In this document: in pieces, positions 15,459-24,754 of the stretch | Position numbering within the stretch: the stretch's first letter is position 1 | Layout of the letters: the number at the start of each line of letters is the position of its first letter | Assembly: GCF_028993575.1 (NCBI RefSeq) | Contig: NZ_CP118615.1 | Location: 5,857,001-5,921,000, forward strand | Direction: 5' to 3' | Length of the DNA: 64,000 nt | Source: Micromonospora cathayae | GTDB taxonomy: Bacteria; Actinomycetota; Actinomycetes; Mycobacteriales; Micromonosporaceae | Notes under the pieces: generated by a model | Databases searched by the model: none | The model's input: only the letters and a program-made list of their open reading frames with translations | What the model was told of the DNA's origin: nothing | Program-made: the position numbers and the translations under genes

Positions 15459-16543
15459 CGTTCGGCCGGAGGGCCGAAGACGTTCACGTCGCGTGTCCGC
15501 CAGATCATGCCGACCGTCTCGCCGGTGCGGTAGGGATGCTCGCCGTCATCGTGCTGCATCTGCACCCGCACCGGGCCGAGTGTCTCAGAGTGGACGGTGT
15601 ACATCGTGTGCGAGCCGAGGTACAGCCGGTGGGTGACCTTTCCGGTGCAGTGGCTGAACCCGGCGGGTGGGGCGGCGGCGACGTCGGTCAACGCGATCCG
15701 CTCCGGACGTACGGCGGCCACGGACGCGTCGGCGGGCACCGGCCGGTCGTCGAGGGAGAGCAGTCCGCCCATGGTGACGCTGAGCCGTCCCGGCGCCTCG
15801 GGACGGACGGTGAGCATGTTGTTGGTGCCGAGGAAGTCCGCGACGAACGCGGACCGGGGGTGCTCGTAGAGTTCCCGGGGCGTGCCCATCTGCTCGATCC
15901 GGCCATGGTTCATCAGGGCGACCCGGTCGGACATCGACATCGCCTCCTCCTGGTCGTGGGTGACGTAGACCATGGTCACCTTCAGCGCCTGCTGGAGTTG
16001 GCGGAGTTCGACCTGGAGGCGTTGCCGCAGCTTGCGGTCGAGAGCGCCGAGCGGCTCGTCCATGAGCAGGAACGCCGGGTCGAAGACGACGGCGCGGGCC
16101 ACCGCGATGCGCTGCTTCTGCCCTCCGGAGAGCTGGTCGGGCAGCCGGTCGGCGGCGGCGGCCAGGTCGACGAGGTCGAGCGCCCGCTGCACCCGTTCGG
16201 CGATGACGTCCTTCGGTTCCCGCCGCATCTCCAGTGGGAACGCGAGGTTGTCGCGGACCGACATGTGCGGGAAGAGCGCGTAGTCCTGGAAGACGACGCC
16301 GATGTTGCGCTTGTCGCTCGGTACGTGCGCGATGTCGGTGCCGTCGACGCGGATGGTTCCCGAGGTCGGGTCGGTGAACCCGGCCAGCATCATCAGGGTG
16401 GTGGTCTTCCCCGACCCGGACGGTCCGAGCACGGTGAAGAACTCACCGGGCTCGATGGTGAGGGTGAGATCGTCGACGGCGACGTGGTCACCGTACTCCT
16501 TGCGGACGGTGTCGAACTCGATCCGGCCCTGGCGGAGGGTCAT
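15455..16543 (-). CDS. ABC importer ATP-binding protein (PotA type)
   Basis: A 362-residue ATPase of the spermidine/putrescine- and iron-type importers. It has Walker A GPSGSGKTT, Q-loop GVVFQDYALFPHM, signature LSGGQKQR, Walker B AFLLMDEPLGALD and switch His in VTHDQEEAM, followed by a TOBE-type C-terminal regulatory domain (about residues 280-355). The ATG overlaps the permease stop codon (ATGA), and its stop overlaps the IclR start. It energises uptake with the fused permease and the lipoprotein encoded upstream. Confidence 0.93.
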   Translation of the reverse strand: MTLRQGRIEFDTVRKEYGDHVAVDDLTLTIEPGEFFTVLGPSGSGKTTTLMMLAGFTDPTSGTIRVDGTDIAHVPSDKRNIGVVFQDYALFPHMSVRDNLAFPLEMRREPKDVIAERVQRALDLVDLAAAADRLPDQLSGGQKQRIAVARAVVFDPAFLLMDEPLGALDRKLRQRLQVELRQLQQALKVTMVYVTHDQEEAMSMSDRVALMNHGRIEQMGTPRELYEHPRSAFVADFLGTNNMLTVRPEAPGRLSVTMGGLLSLDDRPVPADASVAAVRPERIALTDVAAAPPAGFSHCTGKVTHRLYLGSHTMYTVHSETLGPVRVQMQHDDGEHPYRTGETVGMIWRTRDVNVFGPPAER

Positions 16544-18324
16544 CGGTGGCTCCTCGGGGTCTGGGTGAGACGGCGGACCAGCGCATAGCCGAGCCAGACG
16601 ACGGCGGCGCAGCCCATGACGAAGACGGAGATCACCGCCACGGTCGGGTTGGTCTCCAGGGAGAGCGCTTCGAAGATCCGCTTGGGGAGGGTCTTGACCT
16701 CGACACCGGAGAGGAAGATCGCGACCGTCGACTCGTCGAACGAGGTGAGGAACGCGAAGAGGCCGGCGGTCGCGATGGACGGGGCGATCAGCGGCAGCAC
16801 GATCCGGCGCAGCTGGACGGTCCGGCTCGCGCCCAGGCTGGCGGCGGCCCGCTCGTAGACCGGGCTGAGCGAGCGGAGCCCGGCGCTGACCACGCTGAAC
16901 ACGAACGGCAGGGCCAGCGTCACGTGGGCCAGGACGATACCCAGTTCGGTGTCGACGAGTCCGATCCGCTCGAACTCGACGTAGAAGCCGGCGGCGGCGA
17001 CCACCGTCGGGAAGAGCAGCGGCAGCATCATCAGCGTCGAGGTCAGGGTCCCCCACCGGTGGACCGTGCCCCGGACGACGGCCATCGCGGCGAGCGTGCC
17101 GAGCACCCCGGCGACGATGGTCACGAAGAACGCGATCCGGACGCTGACCGTGAGGGGGTCCAGCCAGCTCGCGGTGAAGAACTCCGCGTACCACTGGGTG
17201 GAGTAGCCGACCGGCGGGAAGACCAGCGCCTTGGTGGCGGCGAACGAGATGGGGACGACGATGAACTGCGGGGCCAGCACCAGGGCACCGAGGACGGCGG
17301 CCAGGATCTTCGGCAGGCGACGGCTTCGGGTGAGGCCGAGGCGGTCGAGCCCGCCGGCCGCGCGTCCGGCGAACTTGAGCAGGCGTCGCCCCCCGCGCCC
17401 GGTGCGGGCGGCGCGGATGGTCGCGGTGCCGGACCGCCCGGCGAGTTCGGTGGTCGACATGCCGGTCAGCCGTTGGAAGCCGACGACGATGGCCAGGACC
17501 AGGGCGCCGAGCACGAGCGCGGCGGCCGAGGCGAGGCCGTAGTCGCCGCTCTGCTTGATCGCGCTGTGGATCAGCGAGCCGAGCATGCTGCCCTCGGAGC
17601 CGCCGAGCAGCGCGGGGATCACGAACGCGCCGATGCCGTAGACGAAGCAGAGGACCGCGCCGGCCTGGATACCGGGTTTGGTCAGCGGCAGGTAGACCCG
17701 GACGAACGCCTGGGCCGGGCCGGCACCGAGGCTGGTCGCGGCGCGGGTCCGCGAGTCGCCGAGCGAGCGCATGGTGGCGGCCAGCGGCAGGATCATCAGC
17801 GGCAGCAGGTAGTGGGAGAGGCTGACCACGACCGCGATCGGGGTGAAGACCATGCCGACCGGCTCCAGCCCGACCTGTTCGAGCAGTTTGTTGACCGGGC
17901 CCTGGCGGCCGAGGATCACCAGCCAGGAGAACGACCGCAGCAGGATCGAGGTGAGGTACGGGGCCATGATCGCCACGGTCAGAAAGGTGCGCAGCCACCT
18001 GCCGCCGTGCACCATCTGGTAGGCGATCGGGTAGCCGAACAGCAGCGCCAGGAAGGTCGCGGCGGCGGAGATGAGGATGGTCCGGACGATGTTGTCGCGG
18101 TAGCCGGCGTGCCCGAGCAGTCGGGTGAAGTTCTCCAGGCCGAAGGTCGGTTCGGTGACGCTGCGCAGGCAGAGGATCGCCACCGGCAGGACGAAGACCA
18201 CCGCCACGACCACGGCCGCCGGAATCCCGCTGAGGTCCCAGCCGCGTGGGCGACGCCGGCCCCCCGTGGTGCGGGAGGCCGGCTCCGCCCGGTCGGTCTC
18301 CGGGGCTGTCGGGGTGGTGGTCAC
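16540..18324 (-). CDS. Fused ABC importer permease (PotB-PotC-like in one chain)
   Basis: A 594-residue protein containing two complete binding-protein-dependent permease domains. The first lies at about residues 30-310, with an EAA-like loop around SLGAGPAQAFVRVYLPLTKPG. The second lies at about 355-590, with its loop around SLGASRTVQLRRIVLPLIAPS. They are joined by a linker of about 45 basic residues. In most polyamine-type systems the two are separate proteins; the fusion implies a single polypeptide forms the channel. The GTG start overlaps the stop of the binding-protein gene and the stop overlaps the ATPase start, so the operon is translationally coupled. Confidence 0.88.
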   Translation of the reverse strand: MTTTPTAPETDRAEPASRTTGGRRRPRGWDLSGIPAAVVVAVVFVLPVAILCLRSVTEPTFGLENFTRLLGHAGYRDNIVRTILISAAATFLALLFGYPIAYQMVHGGRWLRTFLTVAIMAPYLTSILLRSFSWLVILGRQGPVNKLLEQVGLEPVGMVFTPIAVVVSLSHYLLPLMILPLAATMRSLGDSRTRAATSLGAGPAQAFVRVYLPLTKPGIQAGAVLCFVYGIGAFVIPALLGGSEGSMLGSLIHSAIKQSGDYGLASAAALVLGALVLAIVVGFQRLTGMSTTELAGRSGTATIRAARTGRGGRRLLKFAGRAAGGLDRLGLTRSRRLPKILAAVLGALVLAPQFIVVPISFAATKALVFPPVGYSTQWYAEFFTASWLDPLTVSVRIAFFVTIVAGVLGTLAAMAVVRGTVHRWGTLTSTLMMLPLLFPTVVAAAGFYVEFERIGLVDTELGIVLAHVTLALPFVFSVVSAGLRSLSPVYERAAASLGASRTVQLRRIVLPLIAPSIATAGLFAFLTSFDESTVAIFLSGVEVKTLPKRIFEALSLETNPTVAVISVFVMGCAAVVWLGYALVRRLTQTPRSHR

Positions 18325-19388
18325 GCGTTCTGCCAGTCCTGCCAGCGCTTGAGCACGTCGGCCCCGTTCTTGGCCCACCAGTCGACGTCGATCCGGAAGG
18401 TCTCGGCGCTGGCGGTCTCGGCGGTGCCGGGCAGGTCGGCGCGGGTCTGGGCGTCGAGGCCGTCGAGCACCGACTGCTGCGACGGGGTGTAGCCGAGCTT
18501 GTCCATGATCGCCTTCTGGACCTCGGGCTTCATCGAGTACCTGATCGCCTCGACGGCGTGCGCCTGGTCCGGTGCGCCCTTGGGGACGACGAGCTGCTGG
18601 ACGGAGAGGACGGCGCCCTTCCAGGTGTACTCCAGGGGCACCGCGCCGCTGGTGGCGATGCTCTTGATGCGGGCCAGGTTGCCGTAGCCGAGCACGATCT
18701 CGCCCTGCGAGATGGCGTTCTGGAGGTCGCCGTTGGACGGGAAGAAGACGGTGTCCTTGCGGATGGTCTCGAGTTTGGCGAAGGCGCGGTTCAGGTCGAG
18801 CGGGTAGAGCTGGTCGACCGGTACGCCGTCGGCGATCAGGGCGCCCTCGAGGATGCCCCAGGGCAGGGCCACCAGCCCGCGCTTGCCGGGGATGCGCTGG
18901 GTGTCGAACAGGTCGGCCCAGGAGTCGAGGCCGCCGGGCACCTCGTCCTTGTTCCAGAACAGGTTCCGCGAGAACGTGTACCACGGCACCGAGTACTCGG
19001 TGACCGCGCTCGGGTCGGCGAAGCCGGTCAGGCTCTTGGTGTCGATCGGCTGGAGGATGTCGGCGGCCATGAACTGGGCGAGCGAGGAGTCCTCGGCGTC
19101 GATCAGGTCGAGGGTCATCGAGCCGGACCGGGACATCTGGACCAGCTTGGCGACGTCGGAGCCGCTGCTGTCGTAGCGGACCGTGACGTCGGCTTCGGTC
19201 GAGTACGGGTCGAAGAGGGCCGCCCTGACGGCCTCCTCGTAGGTGCCGCCGAAGCCGGCGTAGGTGATCGACGCCTGCTCGCTGCCGGCCTCGGAGCAGG
19301 CCGTGAGGCTGCCCAGGGCCACGACGACCGTCGCCAGCGCGGCACCGACGAGACGCCGGCCCCTGGTCACGTCGGGATATGTTCGCAT
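18321..19388 (-). CDS. ABC importer substrate-binding lipoprotein (PotD-like)
   Basis: A 355-residue extracellular binding protein. A basic N-terminus and hydrophobic stretch lead to lipobox LTAC with the lipidated Cys at residue 31. The mature part starts ITYAGFGGTYEEAVRAALFDPYS, typical of the PotD/AfuA-like cluster D family. Strong AAGGAAC precedes the ATG. It is the first gene of the importer operon, with an IclR-type palindrome 68 bp upstream. The substrate is unknown: the fold binds polyamines, other cations or small organic acids. Confidence 0.9.
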   Translation of the reverse strand: MRTYPDVTRGRRLVGAALATVVVALGSLTACSEAGSEQASITYAGFGGTYEEAVRAALFDPYSTEADVTVRYDSSGSDVAKLVQMSRSGSMTLDLIDAEDSSLAQFMAADILQPIDTKSLTGFADPSAVTEYSVPWYTFSRNLFWNKDEVPGGLDSWADLFDTQRIPGKRGLVALPWGILEGALIADGVPVDQLYPLDLNRAFAKLETIRKDTVFFPSNGDLQNAISQGEIVLGYGNLARIKSIATSGAVPLEYTWKGAVLSVQQLVVPKGAPDQAHAVEAIRYSMKPEVQKAIMDKLGYTPSQQSVLDGLDAQTRADLPGTAETASAETFRIDVDWWAKNGADVLKRWQDWQNA

Positions 19389-19447
19389 AACGGTTCCTTC
19401 TTGGTCATCGCGGCCGGGTTGAGAGACTGAACCACCTCGAAGTAGGC

Positions 19448-19476
19448 TTCCACTCAATGGAAGTGCGACTTCCATT
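19448..19476. promoter_or_regulatory. IclR-type operator upstream of the ABC operon
   Basis: A perfect dyad AATGGAAGT-GCG-ACTTCCATT (19456-19476) is overlapped by a second one, TTCCA-CTCAA-TGGAA (19448-19462). The sequence resembles the classical IclR box (TGGAAAT-N-ATTTCCA). A copy lies at 20716-20730. Confidence 0.75.
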
Positions 19477-19507
19477 ACGGAATGCTGGTGGCCCGGCGGC
19501 CCGGCTG

Positions 19508-20623
19508 TCAAGAGCCCTGAGCCGGCTTTTCGGCGAACCCGGCGAGCGAGCCCGAGCGCTCGTAGCCGTCGAGCACCGCCAGGTACGGCGTCACGTCGAT
19601 GCCCTGGTCGGCCCGCCAGCCGGCGTCGTAGTACGTGGTGGCGTACCGCTCGCCGCCGTCGCAGATCAGGCTGACCACGCTCCCCCGCCGCCCCTCGCAC
19701 TCCAGGCCGGCGACCAGCCGGAGGGTCGCCCACATGCTGGTGCCGGTCGACGGTCCGACCCGGCGGCCCAGCCGGCGCGAGGTCCACAGCATCGCCGCGA
19801 CCGACGCCGCGTCCGGCACCCGGACCATCTCGTCGATCACCTCGGGCACGAAGGACGGCTCCACCCGGGGCCGACCGATCCCCTCGATCCGGGAACCCCT
19901 CGGCGACCGCAGCCCACGGTCACCGAGCCGCCAGGCGTCCAGGAAGACCGAGTGCTCCGGATCCGACACCAGCAGCCGGGTGGGGTGCCGCCGGTAGCGC
20001 AGGTAGCGCCCGATGGTGGCCGCGGTACCGCCGGTCCCGGCGCTGGCGACGATCCAGGCCGGCACCGGATGCGCCTCGCCGGACATCTGCTCGAAGATCG
20101 ACTCGGCGATGTTGTTGTTGCCGCGCCAGTCGGTGGCCCGCTCGGCGTAGGTGAACTGGTCGAGGTAGTGGCCGCCCAGTTCGGCGGCGAGCCGCCGCGC
20201 CTCGTCGTACACCTGCCCCGCGTGGTCCACCACCTGGCAGCGCCCGCCGTGCCACTCGATCAGCGCGACCTTGGCCGGGCTGGTCCCGGCCGGGACCACG
20301 GCGACGAACGGCAGGCCCAGCAGCCGGGCGAAGTACGCCTCGGAGACCGCGGTGGAGCCGCTGGACGCCTCCACCACGGTCGTGGTCGGGCCGATCCAGC
20401 CGTTGCAGAGCGCGTACAGGAAGAGCGAGCGGGCAAGCCGGTGCTTCAGGCTGCCGGTCGGGTGCGAGGACTCGTCCTTGAGGTACAGGTCGACACCGTG
20501 CCGGCCGGGCAGCTCGAACGGCAGGAGGTGGGTGTCGGAACTGCGGTTGGCGTCGGCCTCGACGCGGCGGATCGCCTCGTCGACCCAGGTCCGGTCCGCC
20601 CGGGCCGGTACGCGCATGGTCAT
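19508..20623 (-). CDS. PLP-dependent cysteine synthase-family enzyme
   Basis: A 371-residue fold-type II PLP enzyme. The Schiff-base Lys is K60 in [12 protein letters not shown], the substrate loop is [12 protein letters not shown], and the phosphate-binding Gly loop is [14 protein letters not shown]. It is closest to the actinobacterial branch annotated as cysteine synthase or cysteine desulfhydrase rather than classical CysK, since the usual SSGNTG is SSGSTA. It may catalyse beta-replacement or beta-elimination on the imported compound. GAAGGAGA lies upstream of the ATG. It is divergent from the gene at 20758 with a shared palindrome between them. Confidence 0.85.
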   Translation of the reverse strand: MTMRVPARADRTWVDEAIRRVEADANRSSDTHLLPFELPGRHGVDLYLKDESSHPTGSLKHRLARSLFLYALCNGWIGPTTTVVEASSGSTAVSEAYFARLLGLPFVAVVPAGTSPAKVALIEWHGGRCQVVDHAGQVYDEARRLAAELGGHYLDQFTYAERATDWRGNNNIAESIFEQMSGEAHPVPAWIVASAGTGGTAATIGRYLRYRRHPTRLLVSDPEHSVFLDAWRLGDRGLRSPRGSRIEGIGRPRVEPSFVPEVIDEMVRVPDAASVAAMLWTSRRLGRRVGPSTGTSMWATLRLVAGLECEGRRGSVVSLICDGGERYATTYYDAGWRADQGIDVTPYLAVLDGYERSGSLAGFAEKPAQGS

Positions 20624-20715
20624 TCGGGGTCTCCTTCGGGGTGGGTCTCCGGCCGCTCCCGCGGACGCCCTGGTGGCGCTTGACCGCGTCCGGATTCGAG
20701 GGCATCCTATGGTAC

Positions 20716-20730
20716 GGAAGTCAGACTTCC
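20716..20730. promoter_or_regulatory. Second IclR-type operator, divergent promoter
   Basis: GGAAGT-CAG-ACTTCC is a perfect 6-bp dyad with a 3-nt centre, matching the core of the site at 19456-19476. It lies in the 134-bp gap between the divergent cysteine-synthase-like gene and the NTF2-like gene, so one site could control both. Confidence 0.7.
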
Positions 20731-20757
20731 ACTGTGCGGAACTCATGAAGGAGTCCA

Positions 20758-21144
20758 GTGACCGATCAGCCCGTCACCCCCGCCGACACCCGAGCGATCG
20801 AGGACCTCCTCAACCGGGTCGCCTACCTCCTCGACAGCCACGAGTACGACCGGCTCGGCGAGGTCTTCGCGCCCGGGATCACCTTCGACAATCCGGGTCG
20901 GCTCACCGCCAACGGGCTCGACGAGGTGATCGCCGCGTTCACCGCGATCACCACGCCCGCGATCAGCCACCACATCACCAACGTGGTGGTGGACCCCGTC
21001 GACGGCGACACCGCCGAGTGCGTCAGCAAGGCGCTCGCCCTGCGGGCCGGCGGCGTCGTCACCGCCGCGGTCTACCGCGACACCGTCACCCGCACCGACA
21101 CCGGCTGGCGCATCGCGGCCCGGCGTATCACCGCGCTGGGCTGA
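20758..21144 (+). CDS. SnoaL-like nuclear transport factor 2 family protein
   Basis: A 128-residue NTF2-fold protein. It shows the N-terminal helix pattern [29 protein letters not shown] and the strand [25 protein letters not shown] typical of SnoaL_4-like proteins associated with dioxygenase small subunits or ring-modifying enzymes. GTG start with GAAGGAG 4 nt upstream. It is the first gene of a plus-strand operon with the FAD oxidoreductase, cupin and aldehyde dehydrogenase, and may act as an isomerase, hydratase or accessory in that pathway. Confidence 0.82.
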   Translation: MTDQPVTPADTRAIEDLLNRVAYLLDSHEYDRLGEVFAPGITFDNPGRLTANGLDEVIAAFTAITTPAISHHITNVVVDPVDGDTAECVSKALALRAGGVVTAAVYRDTVTRTDTGWRIAARRITALG

Positions 21145-21178
21145 CCGGCGACCGCGACGCGAGGAGGGGGAGAACGGA

Positions 21179-22810
21179 ATGGAGCAGGCGTACGACGTCA
21201 TCGTCGTCGGGACCGGACACAGCGGCCTGGTCGCCACCGGCTACCTGGCCCGGGCGGGTCTGCGGGTACTCGCCGTGGAACGCCGCGACATCGTGGGCGG
21301 CACCTGCGTCACCGAGGAGATCTTCCCGGGCTACCGGGGCAGCAGCGTGGCCAACGCCAGCCACAGTCTCGATCCCCGCATCGTCCGGGAACTCGAACTG
21401 GAGCGGTACGGCCTGCGCTTCGCCCACCCGCCGCTGGGCTCGCTGACCCTCTTCGAGGACGGCCGGGCCCTGCCGGCCTGGCCCGACCGGGCCCAGCGCC
21501 GGGCGACCATGGCGCAGTTCGCGCACGGGGAGGCCGACCTCGACGGCTACGCCTCGGTCATCGCCCTGTACGCCTCGGTAGCCCGGCAGATGAGGGTCTC
21601 CTTCTACGACCCGCCGCCGTCGTTCGCCGAGGTGGCCGCCCGGTTCACCACCCCGCGCCAGCGCCGCGACTTCGAGTCGATCATGTTCGGTCCGGTCGCC
21701 GACATCCTCGAGGAGCGGCTGTCGTCGCCCCAGCTCCAGGCGTTCTTCGCCGGCACCGCGGTCGCCACCAACTTCGTCGGCCCGCGCACCCCGGGCAGCG
21801 GCTACCTGCTGCTCCAGCGACCGCTGTGGGAGGAGTCGCTGCGCGGCGTCGGCAGCCACGACGACAACGAGCTGATGATGCGCAACGCCGCGCCGCTGGG
21901 CGGCATCGGCGCGGTGACCGCCGCGATGGCCGCCTCCGCCCGCGCCCACGGCGCCACCATCCTCACCGGCGCGCCGGTCGACCGGATCATCTGCGCGAAC
22001 CAGCGGGTCGTCGGGGTCGCGCTGCGCGACGGCCGCGAGTTCCGCGCCCCCCGGGTCGTCTCCAACGCCAACCCGAAACTGACCCTGACCGAACTGGTCG
22101 GGCCCGAGGACATCGGGGCGGACCTGTACGACATGGCCAGGTCGGTCAGCATGAAGGGCACCTCCGCCAAGGTCCACCTCGCGCTGGACGGCACCCCCCG
22201 GTTCGCCGCCGCCCGGGACGAGGCAGAGAACCGCCTCTTCCTCGGCACCAACTTCCGGATCGCGGCCAGCATCGACGTGCTCCAGAACGCCTACAACGAG
22301 GCGGTGCTCGGCCGCTGGAGCCGGCGGCCCACGATCACCGCGATGATCGACTCGGCGCACGACCCCTCGCTGACCCCACCCGGCTGCCACTTCGTGAGCA
22401 TCAGCGTCCGGGGCGTCCCCTACCACCTCGCCGAGGGCACCTGGGACGAGCAGCGCGACGACCTGGGCAAGGCCGTGGTCGACACGTTGGCACAGCACAT
22501 CCCCAACCTGTCCGGGATCCTGGCCGGCGTGCACGTCTACTCGCCGCTGGACCTCGAACGCGAGTTCGCCCTCGTCGAGGGCAACGGCGCGCACGGCGAC
22601 ATCGTGCCCGGACACATCTTCGACTCCCGCCCGATCCCGGGCTGCGCCGACTACCGGACCCCGGTCGAGGGGCTCTACCTGACCGGCGTCGGCAACTGGC
22701 CGGGCAACTTCATGAGCGGCGTCACCGGCTACAACGCCAGCAACCGCGTCCTGGCCGACCTGCGCCACGGCACCGAGCGACCGCACCCACGCACCGGAGG
22801 AGCACGATGA
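21179..22810 (+). CDS. Phytoene desaturase-like FAD-dependent oxidoreductase
   Basis: A 543-residue flavoenzyme of the CrtI/amine-oxidase type. The dinucleotide site is VIVVGTGHSGLVATGYLARAG near the N-terminus, with the acidic end of strand 2 in VLAVERRDIVGG, and a C-terminal FAD signature region at GLYLTGVGNWPGNFMSGVTGYNAS. The middle shows the RetSat/CrtI-like substrate domain. There is no carotenoid context here, so the substrate is more likely the imported compound's derivative. GAGGAGGGGG precedes the start, and the stop overlaps the cupin start. Confidence 0.87.
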   Translation: MEQAYDVIVVGTGHSGLVATGYLARAGLRVLAVERRDIVGGTCVTEEIFPGYRGSSVANASHSLDPRIVRELELERYGLRFAHPPLGSLTLFEDGRALPAWPDRAQRRATMAQFAHGEADLDGYASVIALYASVARQMRVSFYDPPPSFAEVAARFTTPRQRRDFESIMFGPVADILEERLSSPQLQAFFAGTAVATNFVGPRTPGSGYLLLQRPLWEESLRGVGSHDDNELMMRNAAPLGGIGAVTAAMAASARAHGATILTGAPVDRIICANQRVVGVALRDGREFRAPRVVSNANPKLTLTELVGPEDIGADLYDMARSVSMKGTSAKVHLALDGTPRFAAARDEAENRLFLGTNFRIAASIDVLQNAYNEAVLGRWSRRPTITAMIDSAHDPSLTPPGCHFVSISVRGVPYHLAEGTWDEQRDDLGKAVVDTLAQHIPNLSGILAGVHVYSPLDLEREFALVEGNGAHGDIVPGHIFDSRPIPGCADYRTPVEGLYLTGVGNWPGNFMSGVTGYNASNRVLADLRHGTERPHPRTGGAR

Positions 22811-23202
22811 TCATCGGACGAGGCATTCCCGCCGACCGGGTGTCGGCCATGCGGCCGGCGACCACGACCGGACAGGTCTGGTCGGACATCGTCCTGGCCG
22901 ACGGCGGCACCCGTGCCCTCAACATGTTCTTCGCGCCCGGCTCCCGCACCCACTGGCACCGGCACCCGGGCGGCCAGATGCTCTACACCGTCTCCGGTGA
23001 GGGCTGGATCCAGGAACGCGGCGGCGAGGTGGTGGTGATGCGCCCCGGCGACGTGGTCTGGACCGAACCCGGGGTCGAACACTGGCACGGTGCCACCGCC
23101 TCCGCCCAACTGGTCCAGTTGGTGCTGCACTTCGGTGACGTCGAGTGGACCGGGGCGGTCGACGAGGCCGCGTACGCCGCCTGCGCCGGGGACACCGCGT
23201 GA
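22807..23202 (+). CDS. Cupin-domain protein
   Basis: A 131-residue single-domain cupin. Cupin motif 1 is THWHRHPGGQMLYTVSGEGW and motif 2 is MRPGDVVWTEPGVEHWHGA, together giving a 3-His plus Glu/Gln metal site. It resembles the small manganese- or iron-dependent cupins annotated as carboxymuconolactone decarboxylase partners or hydroxynitrile-lyase-like proteins. Coupled by ATGA and GTGA overlaps to the genes on each side, so it belongs to the same pathway. Reaction unknown. Confidence 0.87.
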   Translation: MIIGRGIPADRVSAMRPATTTGQVWSDIVLADGGTRALNMFFAPGSRTHWHRHPGGQMLYTVSGEGWIQERGGEVVVMRPGDVVWTEPGVEHWHGATASAQLVQLVLHFGDVEWTGAVDEAAYAACAGDTA

Positions 23203-24677
23203 GCAGCCGGCCGGCAGACCTGGTCGCCCGGCTCGTCGGGGACCGTCCGGGCTCGTGGATCGACGGCTCGTGGGTAGGCTCCCCGGACACCTTCGACGTC
23301 CACGACCCGGCCACCGGTGCCACCATCTGCGCGGTCGCCGACGCCGACGCCGCAGTTGCCACCACGGCGGTCGCCGCCGCCGCGGCGGCCCTCGACGGCT
23401 GGGCGTCGGCGACCGGCTGGCAGCGATTCGAGATCCTGCGCCGCGCCACCGACCTGCTCGCCGAGCGGGTCGAGGCGATCGGTGAACTGATCAGCGCGGA
23501 GACCGGCAAGCCGCTGGCCGAGGCGGTCGGCGAAGCCCGCAACACGGTCCGCTTCTTCGAGTGGTTCAGCCACGAGACGCTACGGCTACCCGGCGAGGCC
23601 TGGACCGACGTCGCCCCCGGACGGGACGCCCTCGTGCTGCACGAACCGGTCGGGGTGGTCCTGGCGATCACCCCGTGGAACTTCCCGGCGTTCATGGTGG
23701 CCTGCAAGGTCGGCGCGGCGCTCGCCGCCGGCTGCCCGGTCGTCCTGAAACCCGCCCCGCAGACGCCACTGACCGCGCTGGCCATCGCCCGCTGTTTCGC
23801 CGAGGCGGGTCTGCCCCCGGGGGTGCTGAACGTCGTCGTGGCCGGCGACCCGCAACGGGTCAGCGACGCCCTGCTGGACGCCCCCGAGGTCGCCTGCGTC
23901 AGCCTCACCGAGTCCCGCCGGGTCGGCGAACTCGTCATGCGCAAGGCCGCCTCGTCGATCAAACGGGTACTGCTCGAACTCGGCGGCAACGCCGCCGCCG
24001 TGGTGCTGCCCGACGCGGACGTCACTGAGACCGCCCGGGACCTGGTCCGGGCCCGGTTCCTCAACGCCGGGCAGGCCTGCGTGGCCGTCAACCGGGTGTA
24101 CGTCGTCGAGTCGCACGCCGGTGACCTCGTCGCCGAACTCACCGCGGCCGTCGAACGGATCGTCCCCGGCGACCCGCGCGACCCGGCGACCACCATGGGT
24201 CCACTCATCGACCACGCCGCCGTGGGCCGGATCGAGGCACAGCTCGCCGAGGCGGTCGCCGACGGCGCGACCGTCGTCACCGGCGGCACCCGGACGGCCG
24301 GGAACGCCGCGAGCGCGTTCCTCGCGCCGACGCTGCTGACCGTCGACGGCAGGACCCAACCCGCCGTGCTCGGCGAGGAGTTCTTCGGCCCGGTGCTCAG
24401 CGTGGTCCGCTGCGCCGACGTCGACGAGGCCGTCCGGTTGGCGAACGCCACCGAGTACGGCCTGGCGGCGTACGTGTTCGGCGGCGACGTACGGGCCGCG
24501 ACCGCGGTCGCCCGCCGGCTCCGGGCCGGCTCGGTCGGCGTCAACACCGCGCTGGTCAGCGAGCCGGCCCTGCCGTTCGGCGGGATGCGCAGCAGCGGCC
24601 TCGGACGGGAACGCGGCCGGCTCGGCGTCGAGGAGTACCTGGAGACCAAGACCGTGCAGTTGCCCGCCGCCCGCTGA
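23199..24677 (+). CDS. NAD(P)-dependent aldehyde dehydrogenase
   Basis: A 492-residue aldehyde dehydrogenase-superfamily enzyme, full length. It carries the coenzyme motif ITPWNFPAFMVACKVGAAL, general base E260 in LLELGGNAAA, nucleophile C294 in LNAGQACVAVNRVY, and the C-terminal EEFFGPVLSVV and PFGGMRSSGLGRE motifs. The usual FTGS coenzyme stretch is changed to SLTESRRVG. Subfamily resembles succinate-semialdehyde dehydrogenases. It starts with a GTG overlapping the cupin stop. It probably oxidises an aldehyde made by the oxidoreductase or aminotransfer-type step in this operon. Confidence 0.92.
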   Translation: MSSRPADLVARLVGDRPGSWIDGSWVGSPDTFDVHDPATGATICAVADADAAVATTAVAAAAAALDGWASATGWQRFEILRRATDLLAERVEAIGELISAETGKPLAEAVGEARNTVRFFEWFSHETLRLPGEAWTDVAPGRDALVLHEPVGVVLAITPWNFPAFMVACKVGAALAAGCPVVLKPAPQTPLTALAIARCFAEAGLPPGVLNVVVAGDPQRVSDALLDAPEVACVSLTESRRVGELVMRKAASSIKRVLLELGGNAAAVVLPDADVTETARDLVRARFLNAGQACVAVNRVYVVESHAGDLVAELTAAVERIVPGDPRDPATTMGPLIDHAAVGRIEAQLAEAVADGATVVTGGTRTAGNAASAFLAPTLLTVDGRTQPAVLGEEFFGPVLSVVRCADVDEAVRLANATEYGLAAYVFGGDVRAATAVARRLRAGSVGVNTALVSEPALPFGGMRSSGLGRERGRLGVEEYLETKTVQLPAAR

Positions 24678-24754
24678 CGCACCTCCCCACCCGCCACCGT
24701 CGGCCCTCCCCCACGACGGCGGCCTCACCACCATGCCCAGAAAGAGGTAGAGCA

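Noticed and set aside
19457..20683. Plus-strand 408-codon frame over the cysteine-synthase-like gene
   Set aside because: Antisense of a complete PLP enzyme; no domain and shadow-type composition.
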